A DNA stretch of 8,123 bases from the NCBI GenBank assembly GCA_021786455.1, contig JAJYNF010000251.1:1-8123 (forward strand), given 5' to 3'. Shown here piece after piece: positions 1 to 6,735 of the stretch (position 1 is its first letter; the number at the start of each line of letters is the position of its first letter). A program made the translations under genes and the position numbers. The notes under the pieces are model-generated. The model made no database searches, was not told the origin of the DNA, and was given only the letters and a program-made list of their open reading frames with translations. The stretch comes from Acidobacteriota bacterium (GTDB lineage: Bacteria; Acidobacteriota; Terriglobia; UBA7540).

Positions 1-1
1 G

Positions 2-1363
2 CCCGAAGTAGAAACGTTGCCGAACCGTCTTCGCGTGCTGCTCATCGAGCGACGATCTGACCCGCTGGTGACTTTGCACGCCATGGTGATGGTCGGCGCG
101 GCGGAAGATCCTCGCGGCGGCGCGGGGACGGCGCAATTTGTGGCAGCCCTGCTGACCAAAGGCACGGTGAAGCGAAGCGCAACGGAGCTTGCGAAGGCCA
201 TTGACGACGCCGGCGGAACGATGCACTCCGGGGCCGGCTGGGATGAAACCATCGCCGGCGTCAGCGTGCTCGCGGACCGAAAATCGCTGGCCTTCGATTT
301 GCTCTCCGATATTCTGATTCACCCGCGTTTCGCGCCGTCGGAGATGGCGCGCTACCGGAAGCAAACCATCTCGGCGCTGAGAATTTTGAAAGACGATCCG
401 CATTACGTGGCTCACACCGTGGCGCGCGAAGCCTTGCTGGCCGGAACGCCCTACGCCCATCCGCCCGAGGGAACCGAAGCCACGCTGGGCTCGATCACTC
501 GCCAGGATTTGGAAAACTTCTACGCCAAGTACTTCGACCCGGCCAACACGGTGCTCGCCGTCGAGGGCGATGTCACGCCGCAGCAAGGGCTTCGGCTGGC
601 GGAGAAATATTTCGGCAAATGGTCGGGTAGGGAAGCGGCGCCGCTCGCAATGCGCCGCGCGATTCACCCGAAGCCCATGCGCGGCGTTATCCTGATTCAG
701 CAGTCGGATGCCGCCGAAACCGAAATTCGGGTCGGGTACGTCGGCATTGCCCGGGCGAACTCCGGGTATGATTCGCTCGAGGTGGCCAATGAGGCGTTAG
801 GCGGGCCGGCGGGCAATCGGCTGTTTTTCGTTCTCCGAACCCGGCTCGGATTGGCCTATAGCGCGTCGAGCGCTTTACATTGCTACCGAAGGCTCGGAAC
901 CTGGGTGGCGAAAACCTCAACACCCACTGCCGACGGCATCCGCGCGGTCACGGAAATGTTGGCGCAGATTCGCCGACTGCGCGCACGCCCCGTCAGCGAA
1001 GCGGAGCTTCAAATGGCCCATCATTACCTGGTAGGCCACCTGGCGCTGCGGTTTGAATCGCCTAATGAAATCGCGGACCACTTCTTGGAACTGATGCTTT
1101 ATGGCCTGCCGCTCGATTCCTGGAATGCCTACGCCAAACGCATCCGCGCCATCACCCGCGCGGGGGTGTTAAGCGCGGCCGCGTCGGTCCTGCACCGGAA
1201 AGATCGGGTGATTGTGTTGGTGGGCAACGTAGCCAGCGACGCGGGAAAACTAAGGAAGCTTGCCCCGGTGCGAGTGATTCCGCTCAGCCAGCTTGACCTC
1301 GGCGCCCCGGGCCTCAAGAAGTCGAAGCCTCCCGCGACGGCGGACAGAGCAGGCAACCCTTAG
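2..1363 (+). CDS. M16 family peptidase-like subunit, zinc site lost (5' partial)
   Basis: The reading frame is open to the left edge, and conserved M16 sequence (ETLPNRLRVLLIERRSDP) begins before the first possible start (TTG at 17), so the true start and probably a signal peptide lie outside the window. Numbering from that TTG, the N-terminal M16 domain spans about residues 1-210 and the C-terminal M16 domain about 215-420. At the place where active members carry HxxEH, this protein has QFVAA (residues 40-44), so both zinc histidines and the catalytic glutamate are missing. The C-terminal domain keeps the Arg/Tyr pair (R274 and Y281 in LRTRLGLAYS) that contacts substrate in the family. This is the pattern of the non-zinc partner in heterodimeric M16B peptidases, so an HxxEH-bearing partner is expected just upstream, likely in the periplasm. 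It could instead be a purely structural pseudoprotease. The family call is firm; the role is inferred. Confidence 0.9.
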   Translation, partial: PEVETLPNRLRVLLIERRSDPLVTLHAMVMVGAAEDPRGGAGTAQFVAALLTKGTVKRSATELAKAIDDAGGTMHSGAGWDETIAGVSVLADRKSLAFDLLSDILIHPRFAPSEMARYRKQTISALRILKDDPHYVAHTVAREALLAGTPYAHPPEGTEATLGSITRQDLENFYAKYFDPANTVLAVEGDVTPQQGLRLAEKYFGKWSGREAAPLAMRRAIHPKPMRGVILIQQSDAAETEIRVGYVGIARANSGYDSLEVANEALGGPAGNRLFFVLRTRLGLAYSASSALHCYRRLGTWVAKTSTPTADGIRAVTEMLAQIRRLRARPVSEAELQMAHHYLVGHLALRFESPNEIADHFLELMLYGLPLDSWNAYAKRIRAITRAGVLSAAASVLHRKDRVIVLVGNVASDAGKLRKLAPVRVIPLSQLDLGAPGLKKSKPPATADRAGNP

Positions 1364-1369
1364 CTCCAT

Positions 1370-2392
1370 ATGCCGGCCGGCAGGGAACTCGCGCGCGACG
1401 AAACGATGCGGCTGGTAAAACAAGTCGCGCTTGTGGTCGTTGGGTCAGCGGCATGCGCCGCCTTGGCCGAAGGGATTGTGCTGGCTGAGGTTCGCCTGAA
1501 TCCCTGGCGAGTGGCGGCGCTGCTTGAATCGTTTGCTTTGGTTCTAGTCGGCTTCACCGCGCTGAGCCACCCGGGCTTTGTGCGCACGCTTCGGCATTGG
1601 GCGGCCCATTCCGCGCTGGCTGCTTTCGCCATCCCGTTCCTCCTGCTCATTCCTTACTTCATTTTGGCTCTAGGAACACGAACGTTCTCCTGGCTCGCGC
1701 TGGCCAAGCTTTCGGCTTATATCGCTGTTCCCACGGTATTGCTTCTCCCAGACCGGTTGGGCGGAAGGGAATCAGCGGGTTGGCGAGATTTCGCGGCCAT
1801 GGCGTCGCTGGCGGTGCCGGTTGCCGCGGGATGGTTGAGCGGAATATGGATTTGGCCCCAAGATTTGTATGTGTTTCGGCCACTGTTCTGCGTCTCGATC
1901 GGCGGATATGGCTTTCTGGTGGTTCGGAATCTTCAGGGCGTGGGCTATCGGTTGTGGTTCAGGAAGGCTGATTTAGTGGACGCGGCGGCCAATTACGTCG
2001 CCTTCGCCATCATTGCGATTCCGCTGGGAATGGCGCTTCAGTTCATTCATCCCCATGCGCAGCGCGTCAGCCCTTGGACCTTTTGCTTAACCTTGCTGGG
2101 CACTTACTTGACGGTCGCCGTCCCCGAAGAGCTGCTTTTTCGCGGCGTCTTACAGAACTTTCTCACCAAAACCATTCACTCAACACACGTGAAACGGGAC
2201 GCGCTGCTCGTCGCTTCTGTGATCTTTGGCTTGAGTCATCTTCATCACGCCCCCGTCCCTAATTGGCGGTACGGCATCATGGCCACGGTCGCGGGCCTGT
2301 TTTACGGCAACACCTTTAACTCCAGGCGGAGGGTTTCGGCATCCGCGCTCACCCACGCCCTAGTGGATACCACGTGGCACTTCTGGTTTTGA
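1370..2392 (+). CDS. CPBP family intramembrane metalloprotease
   Basis: A 340-residue integral membrane protein with about eight hydrophobic segments (roughly 15-40, 47-66, 81-103, 108-128, 141-163, 172-186, 206-228, 235-252, 279-295). It has the three signature motifs of the CPBP/Abi family (Rce1-like CAAX proteases and bacteriocin-processing enzymes): EELLFR at residues 253-258 (EExxxR), FGLSH at 286-290 (FxxxH), and HALVD at 329-333 (HxxxN/D). These glutamates and histidines form the intramembrane catalytic site in characterised relatives, so it looks active. The protein ends only seven residues after the last motif. Start: ATG 1370 lies 6 bp after the M16 stop without a clear Shine-Dalgarno. 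ATG 1406 (Met13) is an alternative that would remove a charged N-terminal stretch. Tight spacing implies translation coupled to the M16 gene. Bacterial CPBP proteins process peptides, act in immunity or signalling, or have unknown targets; the substrate here cannot be told. Confidence 0.88.
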   Translation: MPAGRELARDETMRLVKQVALVVVGSAACAALAEGIVLAEVRLNPWRVAALLESFALVLVGFTALSHPGFVRTLRHWAAHSALAAFAIPFLLLIPYFILALGTRTFSWLALAKLSAYIAVPTVLLLPDRLGGRESAGWRDFAAMASLAVPVAAGWLSGIWIWPQDLYVFRPLFCVSIGGYGFLVVRNLQGVGYRLWFRKADLVDAAANYVAFAIIAIPLGMALQFIHPHAQRVSPWTFCLTLLGTYLTVAVPEELLFRGVLQNFLTKTIHSTHVKRDALLVASVIFGLSHLHHAPVPNWRYGIMATVAGLFYGNTFNSRRRVSASALTHALVDTTWHFWF

Positions 2393-2445
2393 GAACAGCC
2401 CGGCAGGAGGGTGAACGGGTGGGTGCAGCGCCCGGCGCATTGAAT

Positions 2446-2458
2446 TATAATCTATAAT
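2446..2458 (+). promoter_or_regulatory. Tandem TATAAT boxes, candidate promoter of the GH38 gene
   Basis: Two exact TATAAT hexamers lie at 2446-2451 and 2453-2458 in the 159-bp gap between the CPBP gene and the GH38 gene, in a local AT-rich patch inside GC-rich DNA. They match the -10 consensus of the housekeeping sigma factor. No convincing TTGACA-like -35 box is present 16-18 bp upstream of either. If used, transcription would start near 2460-2468 and give a leader of about 85-90 nt before ATG 2552. The lack of a -35 box keeps this tentative. Confidence 0.45.
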
Positions 2459-2551
2459 CCTGGGCGAACGGATTTAGCATTCTTATGCCCATAAATTCGG
2501 TTATCCGGTCAAAACATTCAACCCTGTCGCCAATGCTCAAAAGGGGGGCGG

Positions 2552-5500
2552 ATGAGAGAGAGAACGGATCGAAAGGCGCGGCTCCGTTTGACGCTGCCCG
2601 TTGCTGGATGGGGGCTTTTGGCTGGGGCCCTGCCTGCGCTCGCGGCTGCAAGCCCTGCCAAGCCACAGGCGGTTTGGAAAATCGGACTCTTTGATCGCTC
2701 ATCCAGTGAATTTCATCCCGGAGCAGCCCCCACCCCGGCGCCCGTTTATGTGGTTGGCAAAAGCACTCCGGGAAGCGATTGGTACGCCTTCCAGCCCGGG
2801 TCTGCGAACGGGCCGGCCGGCCACCGGCCCCATCCCCTCACCATACGATTCGATCTTAGAGAAGGTTTGAAGGGTCTTTACACACTGAAGATCGGAATGC
2901 TGGTGCGGACCCATCAACTTTCCGTGCTCCAACTCAATCTCAACGGCCACGTGGGCTGGGTTTATCAGCGTCCCCAGTGGCACGATGTGCCGGGGGACAA
3001 ATACTGGGGGGATTTGGCTACCGTTGAACTCCCCACACGCGACCTCCGCCACGGATGGAACAGTCTAGTCCTCACGGCACTCGACCCGCCGAGGCAAGCG
3101 GCTCCGGAGCGCAACTCCGGAGTCTGGTACGACGCACTGGAGCTGGAGCGCGCCCCATCGAGGAAATTTAATCCCGCCGCCATATCGGTGGACGTTCATC
3201 CGACGATTTTTTACGAGAGGAAGGATGGACACCTTCTCGAGCGGGTGGATGTATTTACCAGCCTGAACTCACCGGCCCGATCAGGCAGAGTGACGCTCCG
3301 TGTAAACCGGCAAAAATTTACCCAACCTTTGTCCCCCCGCCGCGACTTTGGGCAGCAGCGGACGGAGTTCTCCATTCCGGCTTTCGGCCCGAATACAGCG
3401 GCCCGCGTGGTGGTGAGCCTTGGCAGGCGCAAGCGGCAGTTTCCCGTGACGCTCGAACCGGCGAAACAATGGACCGTCTATGTAATTCCTCACGAGCATC
3501 TCGACGTGGGCTACACGGATTACCAGGCTAAAGTCGCGGAGATTCACAGCCGTGTATTCGACGAAGCGCTCCACATGATCCACGAAAACTCGCAATTCCG
3601 TTACAGCCCTGACGGCTTTTGGGAGGTGCAACAGTTTCTTGCGGGACGCAACGCAGAAGATCGGGCGAGGCTGATTCAGGCGATTCAGCAAGGAAAGTTT
3701 TTCATTCCCGCGCAATATGCGAACCTGCTGACGGGCTTCCCGACGGTCGAGACCCTCATCCGTTCTCTTTATCCCAGTTTCAGGTTCGACCAGCGGTATC
3801 ACGAGCCGTTCGATTATGCCAATGACACCGATGTGCCGTCTTACACGTGGTCCTATCCCTCCATCCTCGCGGCCGCCGGAATCAAGTATTTTCTTGCGGG
3901 CTCGGACCAAACGCGCGGGCCGATCCTGGATGACAGTCATTTGCAGGAGCGGTCGCCGTTCTGGTGGGAAGGCCCGGACGGCAAGAAAGTCTTGATGTGG
4001 TATTCCGATAGCTACGGCCAAGTCGGAGCTTTTTTTGGCCTGCCGCCGCGCGTGAGGACAGGCGAAGCCATGCTGCCTAGATTCCTGGAGATATACTCTG
4101 GCTTCGACTACAAGCCAAGTTCCATTTTGCTGTTCGGCGCTCAATGGGAAAATTCAGATCTGTATCCCCAGCAAGCCACCTTTGTCCATGCGTGGAACAA
4201 GGTTTATGCTTATCCCCACCTCCGCTATTCCGGCTTCGCTCATGCGCTTGCCGCGATTGCGAAGCAGGACGGAAGCTCGATTCCCGTGTACCGAGGTGAT
4301 GGGGGCCCTTACTGGGAGGATGGCATCGCGTCCGACGCTTACTACGCCGCCATGAATCGCCAAACCGAGCAGCGGGCGCTTTCGGCGGAGAAGATTTCCA
4401 CCCTCAGTTTCCTGCTCAACCCTCGTACCCGGCCGGATCGCCACGTCATCCGAAAGATGTGGCAAAACCTGATCCTCTTTGACGAGCACACCTGGGGCGC
4501 GGCGGGCAGCATTTCCAGCCCGCAAAGCGAGGAGAGCCGGCGCCAGTTGGCTGTGAAGGACGCCTTTGCGACTCACGCCAAGGAAGAGGCGGAGTATGTG
4601 ATCGAGCGCGGACTGGCGGCGCTGGCCGACAAGATTCCCGACCTTGGCGGCACCTGGGTGGTTTTCAATCCGCTGAACTGGCCGCGGAGCGAGTTGGTGG
4701 ACGCAGACCTGCCGAAGGGGTTCCGGATTGTAGATCTGGCCACGCAGCAGACGGTTCCCTACGAAGTTCTTTCCGTCAGCGGCGACCAGCAACGTGTTCG
4801 GTTCCTTGCTCAAGACGTGCCCTCGGTGGGCTACAAGTGCTATGCGATCCGCCTGGCGACTTCGAGTCGGCCCCGGCTTTCGACGGTTCCCGGCGACGTT
4901 ATGGAAAACGCCTATTATCGCGTTGTATTGGATCCTGAATCCGGCGCGGTCAAAAGCATCTTCGACAAACAGTTGGGGAAGGAACTGGTCAACGCGACGA
5001 GTCCCTACCGGTTCGACCAGTATCTCTACGTGACAGGCGGTGACACGCCGCGTCGCAATAGCCTGATCTTTAGCAATCGAGGCCTGCCTCAGCCTCCGTT
5101 GAAGGTCCATCCGGCGGCCGACGGCCGCTTGCTCTCAATCACTCGGTCGCCTTTCGGCCTTGTGGCGCGGCTTCGAAGCTCGGCGCTCAACACCCCACGG
5201 ATTGATTCGGAAATCATCCTCTTCGAGCACAAGAAAAAGATCGAATTCATCAACCACGTCCAAAAACGCGCCGTGGATGCAAAAGAAGGCGTGTACTTCG
5301 CGTTTCCGCTGGCTATGGAGCATCCACAATTCCGATACGAAATTCAAAACGGCTATGTAAATCCCGCGCACGATCAATTACCGGGCGCCGGCAAAGAATG
5401 GTTTTCGGTCCAGCATTGGGTTGAAGCCGAGCAGGGAAACATGAGCGTCGCCATCGTCCCGATAGACGCTTCGCTCGTCACTCTGGGCGACGTCGTGCGC

Positions 5501-6145
5501 GGCGCGTGGCCGCTTAAATTCGGCCGCCGGAAAGGAACGATTTTTTCCTACGTCATGAACAACTACTGGTTCACCAACTACCGCGCGGACCAAGGCGGCA
5601 ATTTCACCTTCCGTTATGTCCTCACCAGCGACCGCAGGTTCCAGCCAGCGGCGCTCAGCCGGCTGGGGTGGTCGGCCATGACGCCAATGGAAATGGATGA
5701 CATCATCTCAAACGACAAAGCCGTCAACACGCCCGAGCCGCTGAACGCCGCCGCGGAAAGCTTCGTGGATGTGGAGTCGCCGAACGTCGTCCTCGTGACC
5801 TGGAAAAGGGCCATGAATCGGCAAGGCACCATCCTGCGGTTTCTCGAGGTGGCGGGCCGGTCGGGCACGGTCCGCGTGAATCTGCCCTTGCTGGATGTTC
5901 AGCAGGCGTGGCAGTGCGACGCCATGGAGCAGAACCAACGACCTCTGACCGTCTCCGCGCATGGATTCGATTTCGACGTGACGCCCTATGAAATTGTCAC
6001 GGTGCGCCTTGAGGCGACACCGGCATTGAAGAGCGGACGAACTGACGGATTGCATCAACGACCGCACGGCGGCATGCGGGGGGGGCGGTCGCAACTAACG
6101 AGCCGTCACCCGACTCGGATGACGGCCACCGGTCACCCGGTGTAA
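2552..6145 (+). CDS. Exported GH38 alpha-mannosidase-type glycoside hydrolase with N-terminal PL4-like domain
   Basis: This 1197-residue protein has an arginine-rich start and hydrophobic stretch (residues 11-33) ending ALAAA, a signal peptide for export. Residues 41-200 resemble the carbohydrate-binding beta-sandwich (domain III) of family 4 rhamnogalacturonan lyases: VWKIGLFDRSSSEF near the start, LNLNGHVGW in the middle and VWYDALELER at the end. A linker or beta domain covers 210-300. The GH38 catalytic domain (about 306-650) shows HEHLDVGYT (H316 and D318, zinc ligands), the presumed nucleophile D427 in DTDVPSYTWSYP, and FDEHTWGA (H646, likely the last zinc ligand). Residues 785-1154 form the GH38 C-terminal beta region (ENAYYRVVLDPESGAVKSIFDK). 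GH38 enzymes are retaining alpha-mannosidases, but linkage and substrate here are unknown. A purine stretch AAGGGGGG at 2541-2548 precedes the ATG. The last 43 residues (1155-1197) do not look like this family; see the separate finding. Confidence 0.9.
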   Translation: MRERTDRKARLRLTLPVAGWGLLAGALPALAAASPAKPQAVWKIGLFDRSSSEFHPGAAPTPAPVYVVGKSTPGSDWYAFQPGSANGPAGHRPHPLTIRFDLREGLKGLYTLKIGMLVRTHQLSVLQLNLNGHVGWVYQRPQWHDVPGDKYWGDLATVELPTRDLRHGWNSLVLTALDPPRQAAPERNSGVWYDALELERAPSRKFNPAAISVDVHPTIFYERKDGHLLERVDVFTSLNSPARSGRVTLRVNRQKFTQPLSPRRDFGQQRTEFSIPAFGPNTAARVVVSLGRRKRQFPVTLEPAKQWTVYVIPHEHLDVGYTDYQAKVAEIHSRVFDEALHMIHENSQFRYSPDGFWEVQQFLAGRNAEDRARLIQAIQQGKFFIPAQYANLLTGFPTVETLIRSLYPSFRFDQRYHEPFDYANDTDVPSYTWSYPSILAAAGIKYFLAGSDQTRGPILDDSHLQERSPFWWEGPDGKKVLMWYSDSYGQVGAFFGLPPRVRTGEAMLPRFLEIYSGFDYKPSSILLFGAQWENSDLYPQQATFVHAWNKVYAYPHLRYSGFAHALAAIAKQDGSSIPVYRGDGGPYWEDGIASDAYYAAMNRQTEQRALSAEKISTLSFLLNPRTRPDRHVIRKMWQNLILFDEHTWGAAGSISSPQSEESRRQLAVKDAFATHAKEEAEYVIERGLAALADKIPDLGGTWVVFNPLNWPRSELVDADLPKGFRIVDLATQQTVPYEVLSVSGDQQRVRFLAQDVPSVGYKCYAIRLATSSRPRLSTVPGDVMENAYYRVVLDPESGAVKSIFDKQLGKELVNATSPYRFDQYLYVTGGDTPRRNSLIFSNRGLPQPPLKVHPAADGRLLSITRSPFGLVARLRSSALNTPRIDSEIILFEHKKKIEFINHVQKRAVDAKEGVYFAFPLAMEHPQFRYEIQNGYVNPAHDQLPGAGKEWFSVQHWVEAEQGNMSVAIVPIDASLVTLGDVVRGAWPLKFGRRKGTIFSYVMNNYWFTNYRADQGGNFTFRYVLTSDRRFQPAALSRLGWSAMTPMEMDDIISNDKAVNTPEPLNAAAESFVDVESPNVVLVTWKRAMNRQGTILRFLEVAGRSGTVRVNLPLLDVQQAWQCDAMEQNQRPLTVSAHGFDFDVTPYEIVTVRLEATPALKSGRTDGLHQRPHGGMRGGRSQLTSRHPTRMTATGHPV
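6059..6091. repeat. Inverted repeat with G8 run inside the GH38 3' tail
   Basis: CGACCGC at 6059-6065 is repeated in inverted form as GCGGTCG at 6085-6091, a 7-bp perfect stem around a 19-nt loop. The loop holds the palindrome GCATGC (6072-6077), and a run of eight G (6078-6085) ends at the second arm. It lies within the last codons of the GH38 frame, where the protein no longer resembles its family. Confidence 0.5.
6102..6142 (+). terminator. Two adjacent hairpins at the end of the GH38 frame, possible transcription-end structure
   Basis: GCCGTCA (6102-6108) pairs with TGACGGC (6120-6126). After one C/A mismatch the stem continues with CCG (6110-6112) and CGG (6116-6118) around an ACT loop. 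Directly next to it, CACCGG (6127-6132) pairs with CCGGTG (6137-6142) around a four-base loop. The octamer GTCACCCG occurs in both (6105-6112 and 6132-6139). No T-run follows either hairpin, so a classical intrinsic terminator is not shown. They may instead stabilise the 3' end of the GH38 mRNA or partly uncouple the next gene. The structure is seen directly; the role is a guess. Confidence 0.35.
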
Positions 6146-6178
6146 AATGGCACCGATTGAGATTTCACCGCACCATCG

Positions 6179-6185
6179 AAGGAGG
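6179..6185 (+). promoter_or_regulatory. Strong Shine-Dalgarno that fixes the start at 6192
   Basis: AAGGAGG lies six bases before ATG 6192, an almost ideal ribosome binding site. The in-frame ATG at 6147 has only the stop region of the preceding gene upstream and would add a His/Arg-rich stretch in front of a good signal peptide. The start is therefore placed at 6192. Confidence 0.8.
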
Positions 6186-6191
6186 CGCGTT

Positions 6192-6590
6192 ATGAGACGT
6201 TCCCTTGGTTTGGCGGCGGCGATCGCCCTCGCGCTTGGGTTCGCCGGAGTCCTTCACGCTCGCTCCCGAAAGGTTAAGGCGGGACCGGTGGCGGGAATTT
6301 GGGCTTGCATGGCTCACGGCGGACAAAACGGCCCCGTGCCGTTCACGCTCCACCTGCACGAAAGCGGCGCGACAGTTGAAGGATGGGTCTCATCGTCCCT
6401 TGGCGACGCAGACATCACCACAGCCGCCTTCAAACACTCCAGGCTAAAAATTCACATTGACACCGACCAAGGCAACTACTTGATTGTCGGCAAGCTGCGC
6501 CACGGAAAGCTAAGCGGCTCCTGGTCGCATGGGAACGAGAAAGGCTCATGGACCGGCCACCGGGCTGCCGCTAGCTCTCAAGGGCAGTGA
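6192..6590 (+). CDS. Small exported protein of unknown function, GxW-rich beta-barrel-like
   Basis: I cannot name this 132-residue protein. It begins MRRSLGLAAAIALALGFAGVLHA, a typical signal peptide with a likely cut after LHA (residue 23), so it should be periplasmic or secreted. The mature part (about 100 residues) shows alternating beta-strand patterns and three GxW triplets: GIW (35-37), GSW (109-111) and GSW (118-120). The spacing of glycines (SGATVEGWV, GNYLIVGKL, HGKLSGSW, KGSWTGHR) suggests a small up-and-down beta barrel like those of lipocalin- or avidin-shaped folds, and it recalls a common uncharacterised family of small exported proteins in Acidobacteriota. There is one cysteine (C39) and no catalytic motif. 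It follows the GH38 stop by 46 bp on the same strand and could be co-transcribed with it, although hairpins lie between them. An in-frame ATG at 6147 would give 147 residues. Confidence 0.75.
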   Translation: MRRSLGLAAAIALALGFAGVLHARSRKVKAGPVAGIWACMAHGGQNGPVPFTLHLHESGATVEGWVSSSLGDADITTAAFKHSRLKIHIDTDQGNYLIVGKLRHGKLSGSWSHGNEKGSWTGHRAAASSQGQ

Positions 6591-6639
6591 ACGGCTGCGG
6601 GAGAACGAGGCTCGGGCCTTGGTTTAGGCGGCGCAAGCG

Positions 6640-6665
6640 ATTAAAGTTAACATAATACACCTTAT
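6640..6665 (+). promoter_or_regulatory. AT-rich patch, weak promoter candidate for the aspartase-like gene
   Basis: The 145-bp gap before the last gene holds an AT-rich stretch containing GTTAAC (6646-6651) and CATAAT (6651-6656), one mismatch from the TATAAT consensus. No good -35 box sits 16-18 bp upstream. A small GGGC-TTT-GCCC hairpin follows at 6705-6715. Nothing else is recognisable in the gap. Confidence 0.2.
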
Positions 6666-6735
6666 CAGACGTAGAGTCTAACGAGCGGAATTCAACAGGA
6701 GATCGGGCTTTGCCCAGAGCGGAGCGCTTTAAGAT

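Noticed and set aside
17..19. TTG at 17 as the true start of the M16 gene.
   Set aside because: The frame is open to the window edge, and the residues before it (PEVET) already match the family's N-terminal domain, so the gene starts further upstream.
2461..2491. Possible leader hairpin (TGGGC at 2461-2465 with GCCCA at 2487-2491) as a riboswitch.
   Set aside because: A five-base stem with a 21-base loop and no other conserved element is within chance expectation.
3281..5110. Two long, nearly contiguous open frames on the minus strand (3281-4144 and 4154-5110) that could be antisense genes.
   Set aside because: They lie fully inside the GH38 gene, whose frame has conserved motifs along its length. 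The antisense products are Arg/Val-rich with no recognisable fold, as expected from GC-rich codon bias.
6147..6191. ATG at 6147 as the start of the small exported protein.
   Set aside because: It has no ribosome site and adds a His/Arg-rich stretch in front of a clean signal peptide; ATG 6192 has AAGGAGG at ideal spacing.
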